Shown piece by piece: positions 51,049 to 59,364 of a stretch of 60,837 nucleotides of DNA. How positions within the stretch are numbered: position 1 is the stretch's first letter; each line of letters starts with the position of its first letter. Source of the DNA: NCED01 sp035493955 (GTDB taxonomy: Bacteria; Pseudomonadota; Alphaproteobacteria; Caulobacterales; Caulobacteraceae); the NCBI GenBank assembly GCA_035493955.1, contig DATJHI010000020.1, positions 1-60,837 on the forward strand, in the 5' to 3' direction. The notes under the pieces are model-generated. The model saw nothing but the letters and a program-made list of their open reading frames with translations, did no database searches and was not told the DNA's origin. The position numbers were made by a program, and so were the translations under genes.

Positions 51049-52598
51049 CAATAGGCCCGGGCCACGAGGATGGTCTCGACCGCCGGGGCGCCGGTGAAGA
51101 TGCACGGGCCCAGGGACCCGGCCGGCTGGACAGACGGGGTGTTGCGGATGGTGAGCTTCAGGGCCTTCAGCCGCTGGTCGACCTTGTCCAGTTCCGCCCC
51201 GGTGGGCTTGGACCACGCCACCCGGACCCAGCCTTTGAACGCCGACGCCGCCTCGTCGTCGGCGGCGGGACCGAAATAGTCGGCCAGGCCGTCGAAGTCG
51301 GCGATCCCGTCCACGATATTGGCCTCCAGCCGCTGCTTGGCCTCGGCGTAGAGGGCGGCCTGGATCTCGGCCAGCAGGGCCGGAACCGAGCCCAGGAAGG
51401 CGCCGCGGTCGGCGTTCAGCGAGCGCACCTTGTCCCCGTCGCGGATCTGGTCGCGGCGCATGTAGGTCACCTGGCCGCCGGCGGCGTCGCGCGGGCCGAT
51501 CTCGACGATGATCGGCGCGCCCTTGCGCACCCAGTTCCAGCGCTTCTCCGACGACTTGATCGGCTTCTTGTCGAGCAGGGCCCGGACCGGCTGGCCGAGC
51601 GCCGTCAGGCCGGTCAGGTCGCGGACCAAGGCCTCGCCATAGGCCAGCACCTCGGCGTCCTCGGGTTTGTCGCGCAGCATGGGCACGACCACGATCTGAC
51701 GCGGGGCTATGGCGGGAGGAAGGCGAAGGCCGTCATCGTCGCCGTGGGTCATGATCACCCCGCCGATCAGCCGGGTGGAGACCCCCCAGCTGGTCGTATG
51801 GGCATGGGCCCAGTCGCCCTTGTCGGTCTGGAAGCGGATGTTCTGGGCTTCGGCGAAACCGACGCCCAGATAATGCGAGGTGCCGGCCTGCAGGGCCTTG
51901 CCGTCCTGCATCATGGCTTCGATCGAATAGGTGTTCACCGCCCCGGGGAAGCGCTCGTTCTCGGGCTTCTCCCCCGCGACCACGGGCATGGCCAGGACGG
52001 TCTCGGCGAACTCGCGATAGACCTCCAGCATCTTCAGGGTCTCTTCCCGGGCCTCCGTCATGTCGGCGTGGGCGGTGTGGCCCTCCTGCCAGAGGAATTC
52101 GGAGGTGCGCAAGAACAGGCGCGTGCGCATCTCCCAGCGCACTACGTTGGCCCACTGGTTGATCAGCAGCGGCAGGTCCCGGTAGCTCCTCACCCAGCGG
52201 GAGAAGGCGTCGCCGATGATGGTCTCGGAGGTCGGCCGCACGATCAGCGGCTCCTCCAGCCTGGCGTCGGGATCGACCTCCAGCTTGCCGTCTACGGTGC
52301 GCAGGCGGTGGTGGGTGACGACCGCCATCTCCTTGGCGAATCCCTCGACGTGGTCGGCCTCCTTGGCCAGGAAGCTCATCGGGATGAACAGGGGGAAATA
52401 GCAGTTCTCGTGCCCGGTCGCCTTGATGCGCCGGTCTAGCTCGGCCTGGATCAGCTCCCAGACGCCGTAGCCCCATGGCTTGATCACCATGGCCCCGCGC
52501 ACCGGGCTGGTCTCGGCCATGTCGGCTTCGCGCACGACGGCCTGGTACCAATCGGGAAAATCGGCGCGGGTGACGCTGAGCGCCCTTTGCATGTTCAC
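51048..52598 (-). CDS. proS: Prolyl-tRNA synthetase, archaeal/eukaryal-type (ProS type 3)
   Basis: It charges tRNA-Pro. The 516-residue protein is the archaeal/eukaryal-type enzyme: motif 1 around SPVRGAMVIKPWGYGVWE, motif 2 with RLFLRTSEFLWQEGHTAH, no INS editing insertion, and a C-terminal domain ending in Tyr (VARAY). Most alphaproteobacteria carry the roughly 440-residue bacterial type 2 enzyme at this same place before lolC. Here the archaeal-like form holds the locus, which suggests an old gene replacement. The C-terminal zinc cysteines are mostly missing (only one Cys near GPCIFTG). Confidence 0.92.
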   Translation of the reverse strand: MNMQRALSVTRADFPDWYQAVVREADMAETSPVRGAMVIKPWGYGVWELIQAELDRRIKATGHENCYFPLFIPMSFLAKEADHVEGFAKEMAVVTHHRLRTVDGKLEVDPDARLEEPLIVRPTSETIIGDAFSRWVRSYRDLPLLINQWANVVRWEMRTRLFLRTSEFLWQEGHTAHADMTEAREETLKMLEVYREFAETVLAMPVVAGEKPENERFPGAVNTYSIEAMMQDGKALQAGTSHYLGVGFAEAQNIRFQTDKGDWAHAHTTSWGVSTRLIGGVIMTHGDDDGLRLPPAIAPRQIVVVPMLRDKPEDAEVLAYGEALVRDLTGLTALGQPVRALLDKKPIKSSEKRWNWVRKGAPIIVEIGPRDAAGGQVTYMRRDQIRDGDKVRSLNADRGAFLGSVPALLAEIQAALYAEAKQRLEANIVDGIADFDGLADYFGPAADDEAASAFKGWVRVAWSKPTGAELDKVDQRLKALKLTIRNTPSVQPAGSLGPCIFTGAPAVETILVARAY

Positions 52599-52624
52599 TG
52601 AGTCTCCGGAAAAAGCCTGACGCT

Positions 52625-52653
52625 TCCATAGCGGGCGAGGCCGTGGCGACCAA
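52625..52653 (-). promoter_or_regulatory. Probable proS promoter
   Basis: Minus-strand TTGGTC (52648-52653), 17 bp, then TATGGA (52625-52630). It abuts the terminator T-run of the upstream transcript. Confidence 0.4.
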
Positions 52654-52688
52654 ACAAGAAAGGGCCGCGTCCTTGTGAGACGCGGCCC
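52651..52688 (-). terminator. Intrinsic terminator separating DUF1467 from proS
   Basis: A perfect 10-bp stem GGGCCGCGTC/GACGCGGCCC with a 7-nt loop (52662-52688) is followed on the minus strand by TTTCTTGTTT. It lies about 180 bp after the DUF1467 stop. The intervening 176 bp show no gene. Confidence 0.82.
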
Positions 52689-52864
52689 GAAGTTATCGCC
52701 ACCGGAACATCAGGAGCAGCCGGAGGACCGGCATGGGACCCCAAATGCCCGGTCGCGGCGGACGGGTCATGCGCTGCGGACCGGAGTCGGCGAGATCGTC
52801 CGCGGGCGCCGATTGTTTGGGCGAAGGACGCAGCGGCGCCTAAACCGCAGGCGTTACGCCGCGA

Positions 52865-53137
52865 TCAGTGGAACCCGGACGGCCCGGCCGGCAGCGGCGG
52901 CAGGGTGATCAGGTGGAACTCCAGCACCGCCATCAGCACCAGGAGGCAGATCGCCGACACCCAGGTGGTGGTGATGAACTTCCGCTTCAGGTTGGGGTTG
53001 ACCGGCGAGGCCGGGTCGCCGCCGCCGGGGACGTCGATCCCCTCCTGGTGGTGGTTCTTGATCCCCCACGGCAGCACGGCGAACAGCACCGTCCACCAGA
53101 TGACGAAATAGACCGAGATGTAGAAGACCACGCCCAT
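52865..53137 (-). CDS. DUF1467 family membrane protein
   Basis: This 90-residue protein has two predicted membrane segments (about residues 4-22 and 57-78) joined by a polar loop with the family-typical WTVLFAVLPWGIKN and GxDPASPVNPNLKRKF. Its function is unknown. It sits 9 bp after rnj, an arrangement common in alphaproteobacteria. The product is expected in the inner membrane. Confidence 0.85.
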   Translation of the reverse strand: MGVVFYISVYFVIWWTVLFAVLPWGIKNHHQEGIDVPGGGDPASPVNPNLKRKFITTTWVSAICLLVLMAVLEFHLITLPPLPAGPSGFH

Positions 53138-53146
53138 GGGCTGTTC

Positions 53147-54826
53147 CTATACCCGGACCACCAGGGTCTCGACCACGGGACGGCGCTCCCATATCCGCTG
53201 GGAGGCTTTCTTCAGGGTGCGGGCGACCGCGGCCTCGACCGAGCCGTCCTCCTGGCGCTGTTCGGGCCCGAGCTTTTTGATCGCCCCTTCGGCTTCCTCG
53301 GCCAGGTCGGTCAGGGCGTCTTCCAGGGTGTAGTCGTCGTCGCCGGGCAGGCCGATGGAGCGCACCGCCACCTCGGCAGCGAGGCGGCCCTTGCGGTCCA
53401 GGATCACCGAAACCATCAGCACCCCGTTGGCGGCGGCGTGGCGGCGTTCGCGCAAGGGGTCGCTGTTCTCGGGCGTCAGCACCCCGCCGTCGAGGAACAG
53501 GCGGCCGGATTCGACCTCGGCGATCACCGCGGCGCGACCGGGGGCCAGGCGGACCATGTCCCCGTTGCGGGGCGCGATCTGCTCGGGCACCTGCAGGTCG
53601 CGGGCGAAGGCCACGTGCTCGAGCAGATGGCGGCGCTCGCCGTGGGTGGGGACGGCGATCTGCGGCCGCACCCACTGGTACATCTGGGCCAGCTCCCCGC
53701 GGCAGGGGTGGCCGGAGACGTGGATGCCCGGATGGTCGCGCTCGGTGTAGAGGCGCACGCCCCGGTCGGCGAGCTTGTTCTGCAGGTTGCGGATGGGGAT
53801 GTCGTTGCCCGGGATGACCCGCGAGGAGAAGATACAGCTATCCCCTTCCCCCAGCTTGACGTGGGGGTGGGAGCCGTCGGCGATGCGGGACAGGGCCGCG
53901 CGCGCTTCGCCCTGGCTTCCGGTGCACAGATAGAGAATCTTGTCCGGCGGGAAGTGGCCGCACTCGGTGTCGGCGATGAACGGTTTCACGTCGCTGAGCA
54001 GGCCAACCGACTTGGCGGCGGCGGTGATCCGGTGCATCGAGCGGCCGACCAGGGCCACGCGGCGCCCGGCATGCTCGGCGGCGCGGATGACGCTGTCGAG
54101 GCGGGCGACGTTGGAGGCGAAACAGGCCACCGCCACCCTGCCCTTCAGGCCGCCGATCAGCTTGAACAGGGCCTCGCTGACGCCCTCCTCCGAGCCGGAC
54201 TCGCCCTCGACGAAGACGTTGGTGGAGTCGCAGACCATGGCCAGCACGCCCTCGTCGCCGAAGCGGCGGATGGCGCCCATGTCGGCCACGGCGCCGACCA
54301 TCGGCGCGTCGTCCAGCTTCCAGTCGCCGGTGTGCAGGATCGTGCCCAGCGGCGTCTTGATGGCCAGGCCGTTCGGCTCGGGGATGGAGTGGGCGACGGC
54401 GAAATAGGTCACCTCGAACGGTCCGAGCTTCACCTTGCCGCCGAGGGGAACCTCGGTCAGCGACACTTCGTCCAGGATGTTGGCGTCGCGCAGCTTCTCG
54501 CGGATCAGGAAAGCGGTGAAGGGGGTGGCGAAGAGGGGCGCCTTCAGCCGCGGCCACAACCAGCCCAGGGCGCCAATGTGGTCCTCGTGGGCGTGGGTGA
54601 GGACGATGCCCAGGATGTTCTCGGCCTGGTCCTCGATGAAGCTCGGGTCCGGCATGATGATGTCGACGCCCGGGGTCGAGGGGTCGCCGAAGGTCACGCC
54701 CACGTCGACGATGATCCACTTGCGATCGTCGGGGGGCCCGAAGCCGTAGAGGTTGAAGTTCATGCCAATCTCGTTCGACCCGCCGAGCGGCAGGAAGACG
54801 AGTTCGTCGTTTTTTGCAGGAATCAT
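53147..54826 (-). CDS. rnj: Ribonuclease J
   Basis: This metallo-beta-lactamase/beta-CASP ribonuclease has 5'-3' exo- and endonuclease activity in RNA turnover and rRNA processing. The 559-residue product has the metal motif THAHEDH at residues 77-83, followed by the beta-CASP region and a C-terminal domain. The start is MIPAKNDELVFLPLGGSNEIG at 54826, overlapping coaX by ATGA; the much longer open frame upstream is only the shadow of coaX. Confidence 0.95.
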   Translation of the reverse strand: MIPAKNDELVFLPLGGSNEIGMNFNLYGFGPPDDRKWIIVDVGVTFGDPSTPGVDIIMPDPSFIEDQAENILGIVLTHAHEDHIGALGWLWPRLKAPLFATPFTAFLIREKLRDANILDEVSLTEVPLGGKVKLGPFEVTYFAVAHSIPEPNGLAIKTPLGTILHTGDWKLDDAPMVGAVADMGAIRRFGDEGVLAMVCDSTNVFVEGESGSEEGVSEALFKLIGGLKGRVAVACFASNVARLDSVIRAAEHAGRRVALVGRSMHRITAAAKSVGLLSDVKPFIADTECGHFPPDKILYLCTGSQGEARAALSRIADGSHPHVKLGEGDSCIFSSRVIPGNDIPIRNLQNKLADRGVRLYTERDHPGIHVSGHPCRGELAQMYQWVRPQIAVPTHGERRHLLEHVAFARDLQVPEQIAPRNGDMVRLAPGRAAVIAEVESGRLFLDGGVLTPENSDPLRERRHAAANGVLMVSVILDRKGRLAAEVAVRSIGLPGDDDYTLEDALTDLAEEAEGAIKKLGPEQRQEDGSVEAAVARTLKKASQRIWERRPVVETLVVRV

Positions 54827-55602
54827 GAGGGCCTTAGATGGCGATTGCGCCTGACGATTTCCAGGAGCCCCCGCAAGGTTAGATCGGGATCGAACAGATC
54901 GATGGCGGAGGTCGCGCCCTCGAACAGGGACGCGACCCCGCCGGTGGCCACGACTTTCATCGGGGTTTGATATTCGGCCTTGATGCGGGCGATCATGCCC
55001 TCGATCAAGGCGACGTAGCCCCAGAATACCCCAGATTGCATCGCCTCGACAGTGCCTGTGCCGATCACGTGGGCCGGGCGGGCGATCGCCACCCGCGGCA
55101 GCTTGGCCGCGGCGGCGTGCAGGGCCTGCATGGAAAGGTTGATGCCGGGGGCTATGGCCCCGCCCTCGAAGGCCCCGTCGGCGCCGACCACGTCGAAGGT
55201 GGTGGCTGTGCCGGAGTCGACCAGCAGCAGCGGGCCGCCGTGGGCGAGGAAGCCGCCCAGCGCATTGACCAGCCGGTCGGCCCCCGCCTCGGAGGGTTTC
55301 TGGATGCGGATGGCGATCCCGAGTTCGGCGTTCTCCCCCACCACCAGAGGCTCGACGCTGAGGTAGCGCCGCGAAAAGTTGCGCAGGTTGAACAGGGACT
55401 GGGGCACCACGCTGGAGATGATGCAATCGTCGAGGTCGGCGAACTTGAGCTCCTGCATCTGCAGCAGCTGGACCAGCCAGACCGCATATTCGTCGGCGGT
55501 GCGGGCGGCCTCGGTCGCGGTGCGCCACTGGGCGATCCACGCCGCCCCGTCGTGGACGGCGAAGAGGGTGTTGGTGTTGCCCTGCTCGATCGCCAGCAGC
55601 AT
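54823..55602 (-). CDS. coaX: Type III pantothenate kinase
   Basis: This first enzyme of CoA synthesis is an ASKHA-fold kinase not inhibited by CoA. The 259-residue product has LLAIEQGNTNTLFAV at the N-terminus, the pantothenate region GADRLVNALGGF and LLVDSGTATTFDV. The phosphate loop reads E-Q-G-N-T where the family normally has D-x-G-N-T. The ATG at 55602 follows birA by 4 nt; the frame upstream of it belongs to birA antisense codons. It overlaps rnj by 4 nt. Confidence 0.93.
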   Translation of the reverse strand: MLLAIEQGNTNTLFAVHDGAAWIAQWRTATEAARTADEYAVWLVQLLQMQELKFADLDDCIISSVVPQSLFNLRNFSRRYLSVEPLVVGENAELGIAIRIQKPSEAGADRLVNALGGFLAHGGPLLLVDSGTATTFDVVGADGAFEGGAIAPGINLSMQALHAAAAKLPRVAIARPAHVIGTGTVEAMQSGVFWGYVALIEGMIARIKAEYQTPMKVVATGGVASLFEGATSAIDLFDPDLTLRGLLEIVRRNRHLRPS

Positions 55603-55606
55603 GCGG

Positions 55607-56347
55607 TCACGCCTTCCCGAAAAACACGTCGCCGGCGGCGATGCGGCGCAAATCGCCATCCGCCAAGCGGAGCCGCAAGCGGCCCTCGGAGTCCAGCCCT
55701 TCGGCGGTCCCCTCCAGGGTTTCGTCGGCCAGGCGCGCGGTGCAGGGGCCGGGAATGCCGACGCTGCGGCCGGACCAGGCGTCGAGGATCAGGGGAAGAC
55801 CGGCCTTTTCCCAAAGCTGGCGCCAGCAATCGAAGGACTTGGCCAGGACCGCCAGGGCCTGCCGCGGGGTCGGCGTGTCGCAGCCGAGCGCAAGGTGCCG
55901 GGACAGGGCTGTGGCCGGGCGCTCGACATCGGGGGGGACGGCGGACAGGTTGACCCCGATCCCCACCGCCAGCCACACCCCGCCCCTGGGCGCAGGCCCG
56001 GTCTCGACCAGGATTCCGGCGAGCTTCTCACCGTCGACCAGGACGTCGTTGGGCCACTTCAGGGAAACCAGGACCTCCGGCACATAGGCCCCGGCCAAGT
56101 CGCTCACCGCCATTGCGGCGACGAAGGAGACGCCCGCGGCCTCGGCGGCGGTCAGCGGACTGCAGGTTAGGAAGGTGGCGGCGAGGCCGCCGCCCGGGGT
56201 CCGCCATTCCCGGCCGCGGCGACCGCGGCCGGCGGTCTGGCGCTCGGCGGCGATCCACAGGGGCCCCTCCTCGCCGGCCTCTGCCCGGCGCCGGGCCTCG
56301 GCGTTGGTGGAGTCGACCGTGTCGAGCCACAGGACGGGGTCGGTCAT
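55607..56347 (-). CDS. birA: Biotin--[acetyl-CoA-carboxylase] ligase (no DNA-binding domain)
   Basis: It attaches biotin to carboxyl-carrier proteins. The 246-residue group I ligase lacks the N-terminal helix-turn-helix of E. coli BirA, so it should not be a repressor. Motifs are DSTNAEARRRA, TAGRGRRGREW (the biotinyl-AMP loop GRGRRG) and LKWPNDVLVDGEKLAGIL. It lies between nuoN (61 bp upstream) and coaX, a common alphaproteobacterial order. Confidence 0.94.
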   Translation of the reverse strand: MTDPVLWLDTVDSTNAEARRRAEAGEEGPLWIAAERQTAGRGRRGREWRTPGGGLAATFLTCSPLTAAEAAGVSFVAAMAVSDLAGAYVPEVLVSLKWPNDVLVDGEKLAGILVETGPAPRGGVWLAVGIGVNLSAVPPDVERPATALSRHLALGCDTPTPRQALAVLAKSFDCWRQLWEKAGLPLILDAWSGRSVGIPGPCTARLADETLEGTAEGLDSEGRLRLRLADGDLRRIAAGDVFFGKA

Positions 56348-56408
56348 GTCTGAATCGCCCCCCTTGGACGAAGGGAGCGCCGAGGTCGGGACCGCTCTGC
56401 AACCTGGG

Positions 56409-57842
56409 TCACACGATGTGGAAGGCGGTCGCCGCCAGACGCGCCAAGGGGTCCAGGGCCGCGAGCGCCGCGAGCACCAGCGGGAAGGAGAACAGGGCCG
56501 CGGCCGCGGCGATGGCGCGGGCGTCGATCGGGGCAGGATCGGTCTGACCGGGGCTGGGGTCGAACCACATGGTCTTGACCATGCGCAGATAATAGAAGGC
56601 CGCCACCACGCTGGTGACCAGGCCGAACACCGCCACAGGCCACAGGCCCGCGGCGATCGCCGCCTTGAACACGTAGAACTTGCCCCAGAAGCCCGAGAAC
56701 GGCGGGATGCCCATGGTCGAGAAGGACAGGCCGGTCAGGCACAGGGCCAGGCCGGGACGCTCCTTGGCCAGGCCCGCCAGGGACGGCAGGGTCTCCATCG
56801 GCTCGCCCTTGCGGTTCAGGGCCAGCAGGCAGGCGAAGAAGCCGGTGACGTCGATCATGTAGAGGACCATGAACACCAGCAGGGCCTGGACGCCCTGCTC
56901 CGTACCGGTCGCCAGGGCCATCAGGGCGTAGCCGATGTTGGCGATCGAGGAATAGGCGAGCAGTCGCTTCAGGTTCTTCTGCACCAGGCCCGCCAGGGCC
57001 CCCACCGCCATGGAGATGACGGCGACGGCCAGGACCACCTGGGCCCATTGGTGGGTGGCGCCGGGAAAGCCCTGGAGCATGGCGCGGGTGAACAGCACCA
57101 TGGCGGCCAGCTTGGGCGCGGCGGCGAGAAAGGCCACCACCGGGGTCGGCGCCCCCTCGTAGACGTCGGGCGTCCACATGTGGAAAGGCGCGGCGGCGAC
57201 CTTGAAGGCCAGGCCGCAGATCAGGAACACCACCCCGAAGATCACCCCGGTCCCGGCCCCGGCGGCGACCGCGTGGGCGATCTCCGGGAAACGGACCGAA
57301 CCGGCGAAGCCGTAGATCAGCGAAGCGCCGTACAGCAGAAGGCCCGAGGACAGAGCCCCGAGCACGAAATACTTCAGGCCCGCCTCGGACGAGCGGGCGT
57401 CGTCCCGGCGGAAGGCGGCCAGGACGTAGGTGGCCAGCGACATCAGCTCGACGCCCAGATAGAGCGAGATCAGGTCCCCGGCCGAGGCCATGACGCCCAT
57501 GCCGAGGGCGGCGAGCAGGATCAGCACCGGATATTCGAACCTGGCTCCATTCAGCCGGTGCAGCCAGCGGTCGCCGAGCAGGATGGCGATGGCGCTCATC
57601 AGATAGATCGCCACCTTGGCGAAGGCCGAGGCCTGGTCGGCGACGAAGCCGCCGGAGAAGGCCGCGCCCATGGGGCCCCAGCAGGCGGCCGCGGCGGCGG
57701 CGGCGAGCACCAAGCCCGCGCCGGTGGAGACGAGGCTCGTCGAACGGTCGCCGCGGAAGGCGCCGACCACCAGCAGGACCAGTGCGCCGATAGCCAGGAC
57801 CAGCTCGGGCAGAGCGATCCCCAGGGCGCCGGAAAAACTCAT
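56409..57842 (-). CDS. nuoN: NADH-quinone oxidoreductase subunit N
   Basis: This antiporter-like membrane subunit of respiratory complex I has 477 residues and about 14 hydrophobic segments, with the conserved FKVAAAPFHMWTPDVYEGAPTP region (including the transport lysine) and KNLKRLLAYSSIANIGY. The start at 57842 follows nuoM by 23 bp. The same frame stays open upstream through nuoM, but that part is antisense-like and not a fusion. Confidence 0.96.
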   Translation of the reverse strand: MSFSGALGIALPELVLAIGALVLLVVGAFRGDRSTSLVSTGAGLVLAAAAAAACWGPMGAAFSGGFVADQASAFAKVAIYLMSAIAILLGDRWLHRLNGARFEYPVLILLAALGMGVMASAGDLISLYLGVELMSLATYVLAAFRRDDARSSEAGLKYFVLGALSSGLLLYGASLIYGFAGSVRFPEIAHAVAAGAGTGVIFGVVFLICGLAFKVAAAPFHMWTPDVYEGAPTPVVAFLAAAPKLAAMVLFTRAMLQGFPGATHQWAQVVLAVAVISMAVGALAGLVQKNLKRLLAYSSIANIGYALMALATGTEQGVQALLVFMVLYMIDVTGFFACLLALNRKGEPMETLPSLAGLAKERPGLALCLTGLSFSTMGIPPFSGFWGKFYVFKAAIAAGLWPVAVFGLVTSVVAAFYYLRMVKTMWFDPSPGQTDPAPIDARAIAAAAALFSFPLVLAALAALDPLARLAATAFHIV

Positions 57843-57865
57843 CTCTCTTACGTCCCCGTCTTCGA

Positions 57866-59350
57866 TTAGAGGCCGGCGCCGGCGCGCCAGAGGTGGAGCA
57901 GTTGGTCGACCGCCGGCCCGGTGACCTGGAACACCAGGTTCGGCTGCACGCCCAGGACCAGGGTGCCGACGATCAGCGGGGTGAAGATGGCCACCTCGCG
58001 CAGCTCCAGGTCGGCGATCGCCGCCAGTTTCGGATTGGCCAGTTCGCCGAAGATGACCCGGCGATACAGGCTGAGCGCATAGACCGCCGACAGGATCACC
58101 CCGGAGGCCGCGAACAGGGCGGTCCAGGTCGAGGCGCCATAGGCCCCGGTCATGGTCAGGATCTCGCCGACGAAGCCCGAGGTGCCCGGCAGGCCGACGT
58201 TGCCCATGGTGAACAGCATGAAGGTCGCCGCATAGAGGGGCATGCGGGTCACCAGGCCGCCGTAGAAGGCGATCTCGCGAGTGTGCATGCGGTCGTAGAC
58301 CACGCCAACGCAGAGGAAGAGCGCGCCCGAGATCACCCCGTGGCTCAGCATCTGGAAGATCGCGCCCTGCTCGCCCACGGCGTTGCCGGAGAAGATCCCC
58401 ATGGTCACGAAACCCATGTGCGCGACCGACGAATAGGCGATCAGCTTCTTGAAATCGACCTGCCGGAAGGCGACCAGCGAGGTGTAGACCACGGCGATCA
58501 CGCTGAGCGCGAAGATCAGCGGCGTGAAGAACTGCGAAGCCTGCGGGAACATCGGCAGCGAGAAGCGCATGAAGCCGTAGCCGCCGAGCTTCAGCAGGAT
58601 GCCGGCCAGGATCACCGAACCGGCGGTCGGGGCCTCCACGTGGGCGTCGGGCAGCCAGGTGTGGACCGGCCACATCGGCAGCTTCACCGCGAAGGAGGCG
58701 AAGAAGGCGAGCCACAGCCATCTCTGGACGGCCGGGTCGAAGTGATAGGTCATCAGCTCGGGGATCGAGCTCGTGTGGCTGATGCCGATCATCGCCAGGA
58801 TCGCGGCCAGCATCAGGACCGAACCCAGAAGGGTGTAGAGGAAGAACTTGAACGCGGCGTAGACCCTGCGCTGCCCGCCCCAGATGCCGATGATGAGGAA
58901 CATCGGGATCAGGCCGAACTCGAAGAAGATGTAGAACAGCACGATGTCGAGCGCGCAGAAGACGCCGATGATCAGCGTCTCCAGAAGCAGGAACGCGAAC
59001 ATGTATTCCAACACGCGCTTCTCGATCGATTTCCAGGAGGCCGCGATGCAGATCGGCATCAGGAAGGCGGTCAGCAGCACGAAGAGGACGGAGATCCCGT
59101 CCACCCCCATGCGGTAGCTGAAGCCCGCGAACCAGGGCGTCTCCTCGACGAACTGGAACCCCGCGTCGTTCGGGTTGAACTGCACGACCAGCAGGACCGA
59201 CAGCGCCAGCGTCGCGAGGGTGGCGACCAGCGCGATCCACTTCGAAGCCTCGACGGTCTTCGGATCCTGCGGCTTGCCGAACAGGCGCAGCGCCAGGATG
59301 CCGACGACGCCCAGCAGCGGCGCATAGGTGATGAGGGAGAGGATGGGCAT
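57866..59350 (-). CDS. nuoM: NADH-quinone oxidoreductase subunit M
   Basis: This second antiporter-like subunit of complex I has 494 residues and about 14 membrane segments. It has the conserved KLPMWPVHTWLPDAHVEAPTAGS block with its functional lysine, a Glu-bearing FEFGLIPMFLIIGIWG helix, and LIAYSSVAHMGFVT. It begins 14 bp after nuoL and is followed by nuoN, the standard nuoLMN order. Confidence 0.97.
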   Translation of the reverse strand: MPILSLITYAPLLGVVGILALRLFGKPQDPKTVEASKWIALVATLATLALSVLLVVQFNPNDAGFQFVEETPWFAGFSYRMGVDGISVLFVLLTAFLMPICIAASWKSIEKRVLEYMFAFLLLETLIIGVFCALDIVLFYIFFEFGLIPMFLIIGIWGGQRRVYAAFKFFLYTLLGSVLMLAAILAMIGISHTSSIPELMTYHFDPAVQRWLWLAFFASFAVKLPMWPVHTWLPDAHVEAPTAGSVILAGILLKLGGYGFMRFSLPMFPQASQFFTPLIFALSVIAVVYTSLVAFRQVDFKKLIAYSSVAHMGFVTMGIFSGNAVGEQGAIFQMLSHGVISGALFLCVGVVYDRMHTREIAFYGGLVTRMPLYAATFMLFTMGNVGLPGTSGFVGEILTMTGAYGASTWTALFAASGVILSAVYALSLYRRVIFGELANPKLAAIADLELREVAIFTPLIVGTLVLGVQPNLVFQVTGPAVDQLLHLWRAGAGL

Positions 59351-59364
59351 GTCGCGGCGCTCCC

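Noticed and set aside
53147..55540. A 797-residue N-terminally extended RNase J
   Set aside because: The extension is the shadow frame of coaX. RNase J homology begins at the ATG at 54826, which overlaps the coaX stop by 4 nt, as elsewhere in the operon.
56409..59240. Possible NuoM-NuoN fusion or giant open frame
   Set aside because: The frame of nuoN stays open upstream, but the added sequence is a +1-type shadow of nuoM. The authentic nuoM frame ends at 57866 and nuoN has a proper start at 57842.
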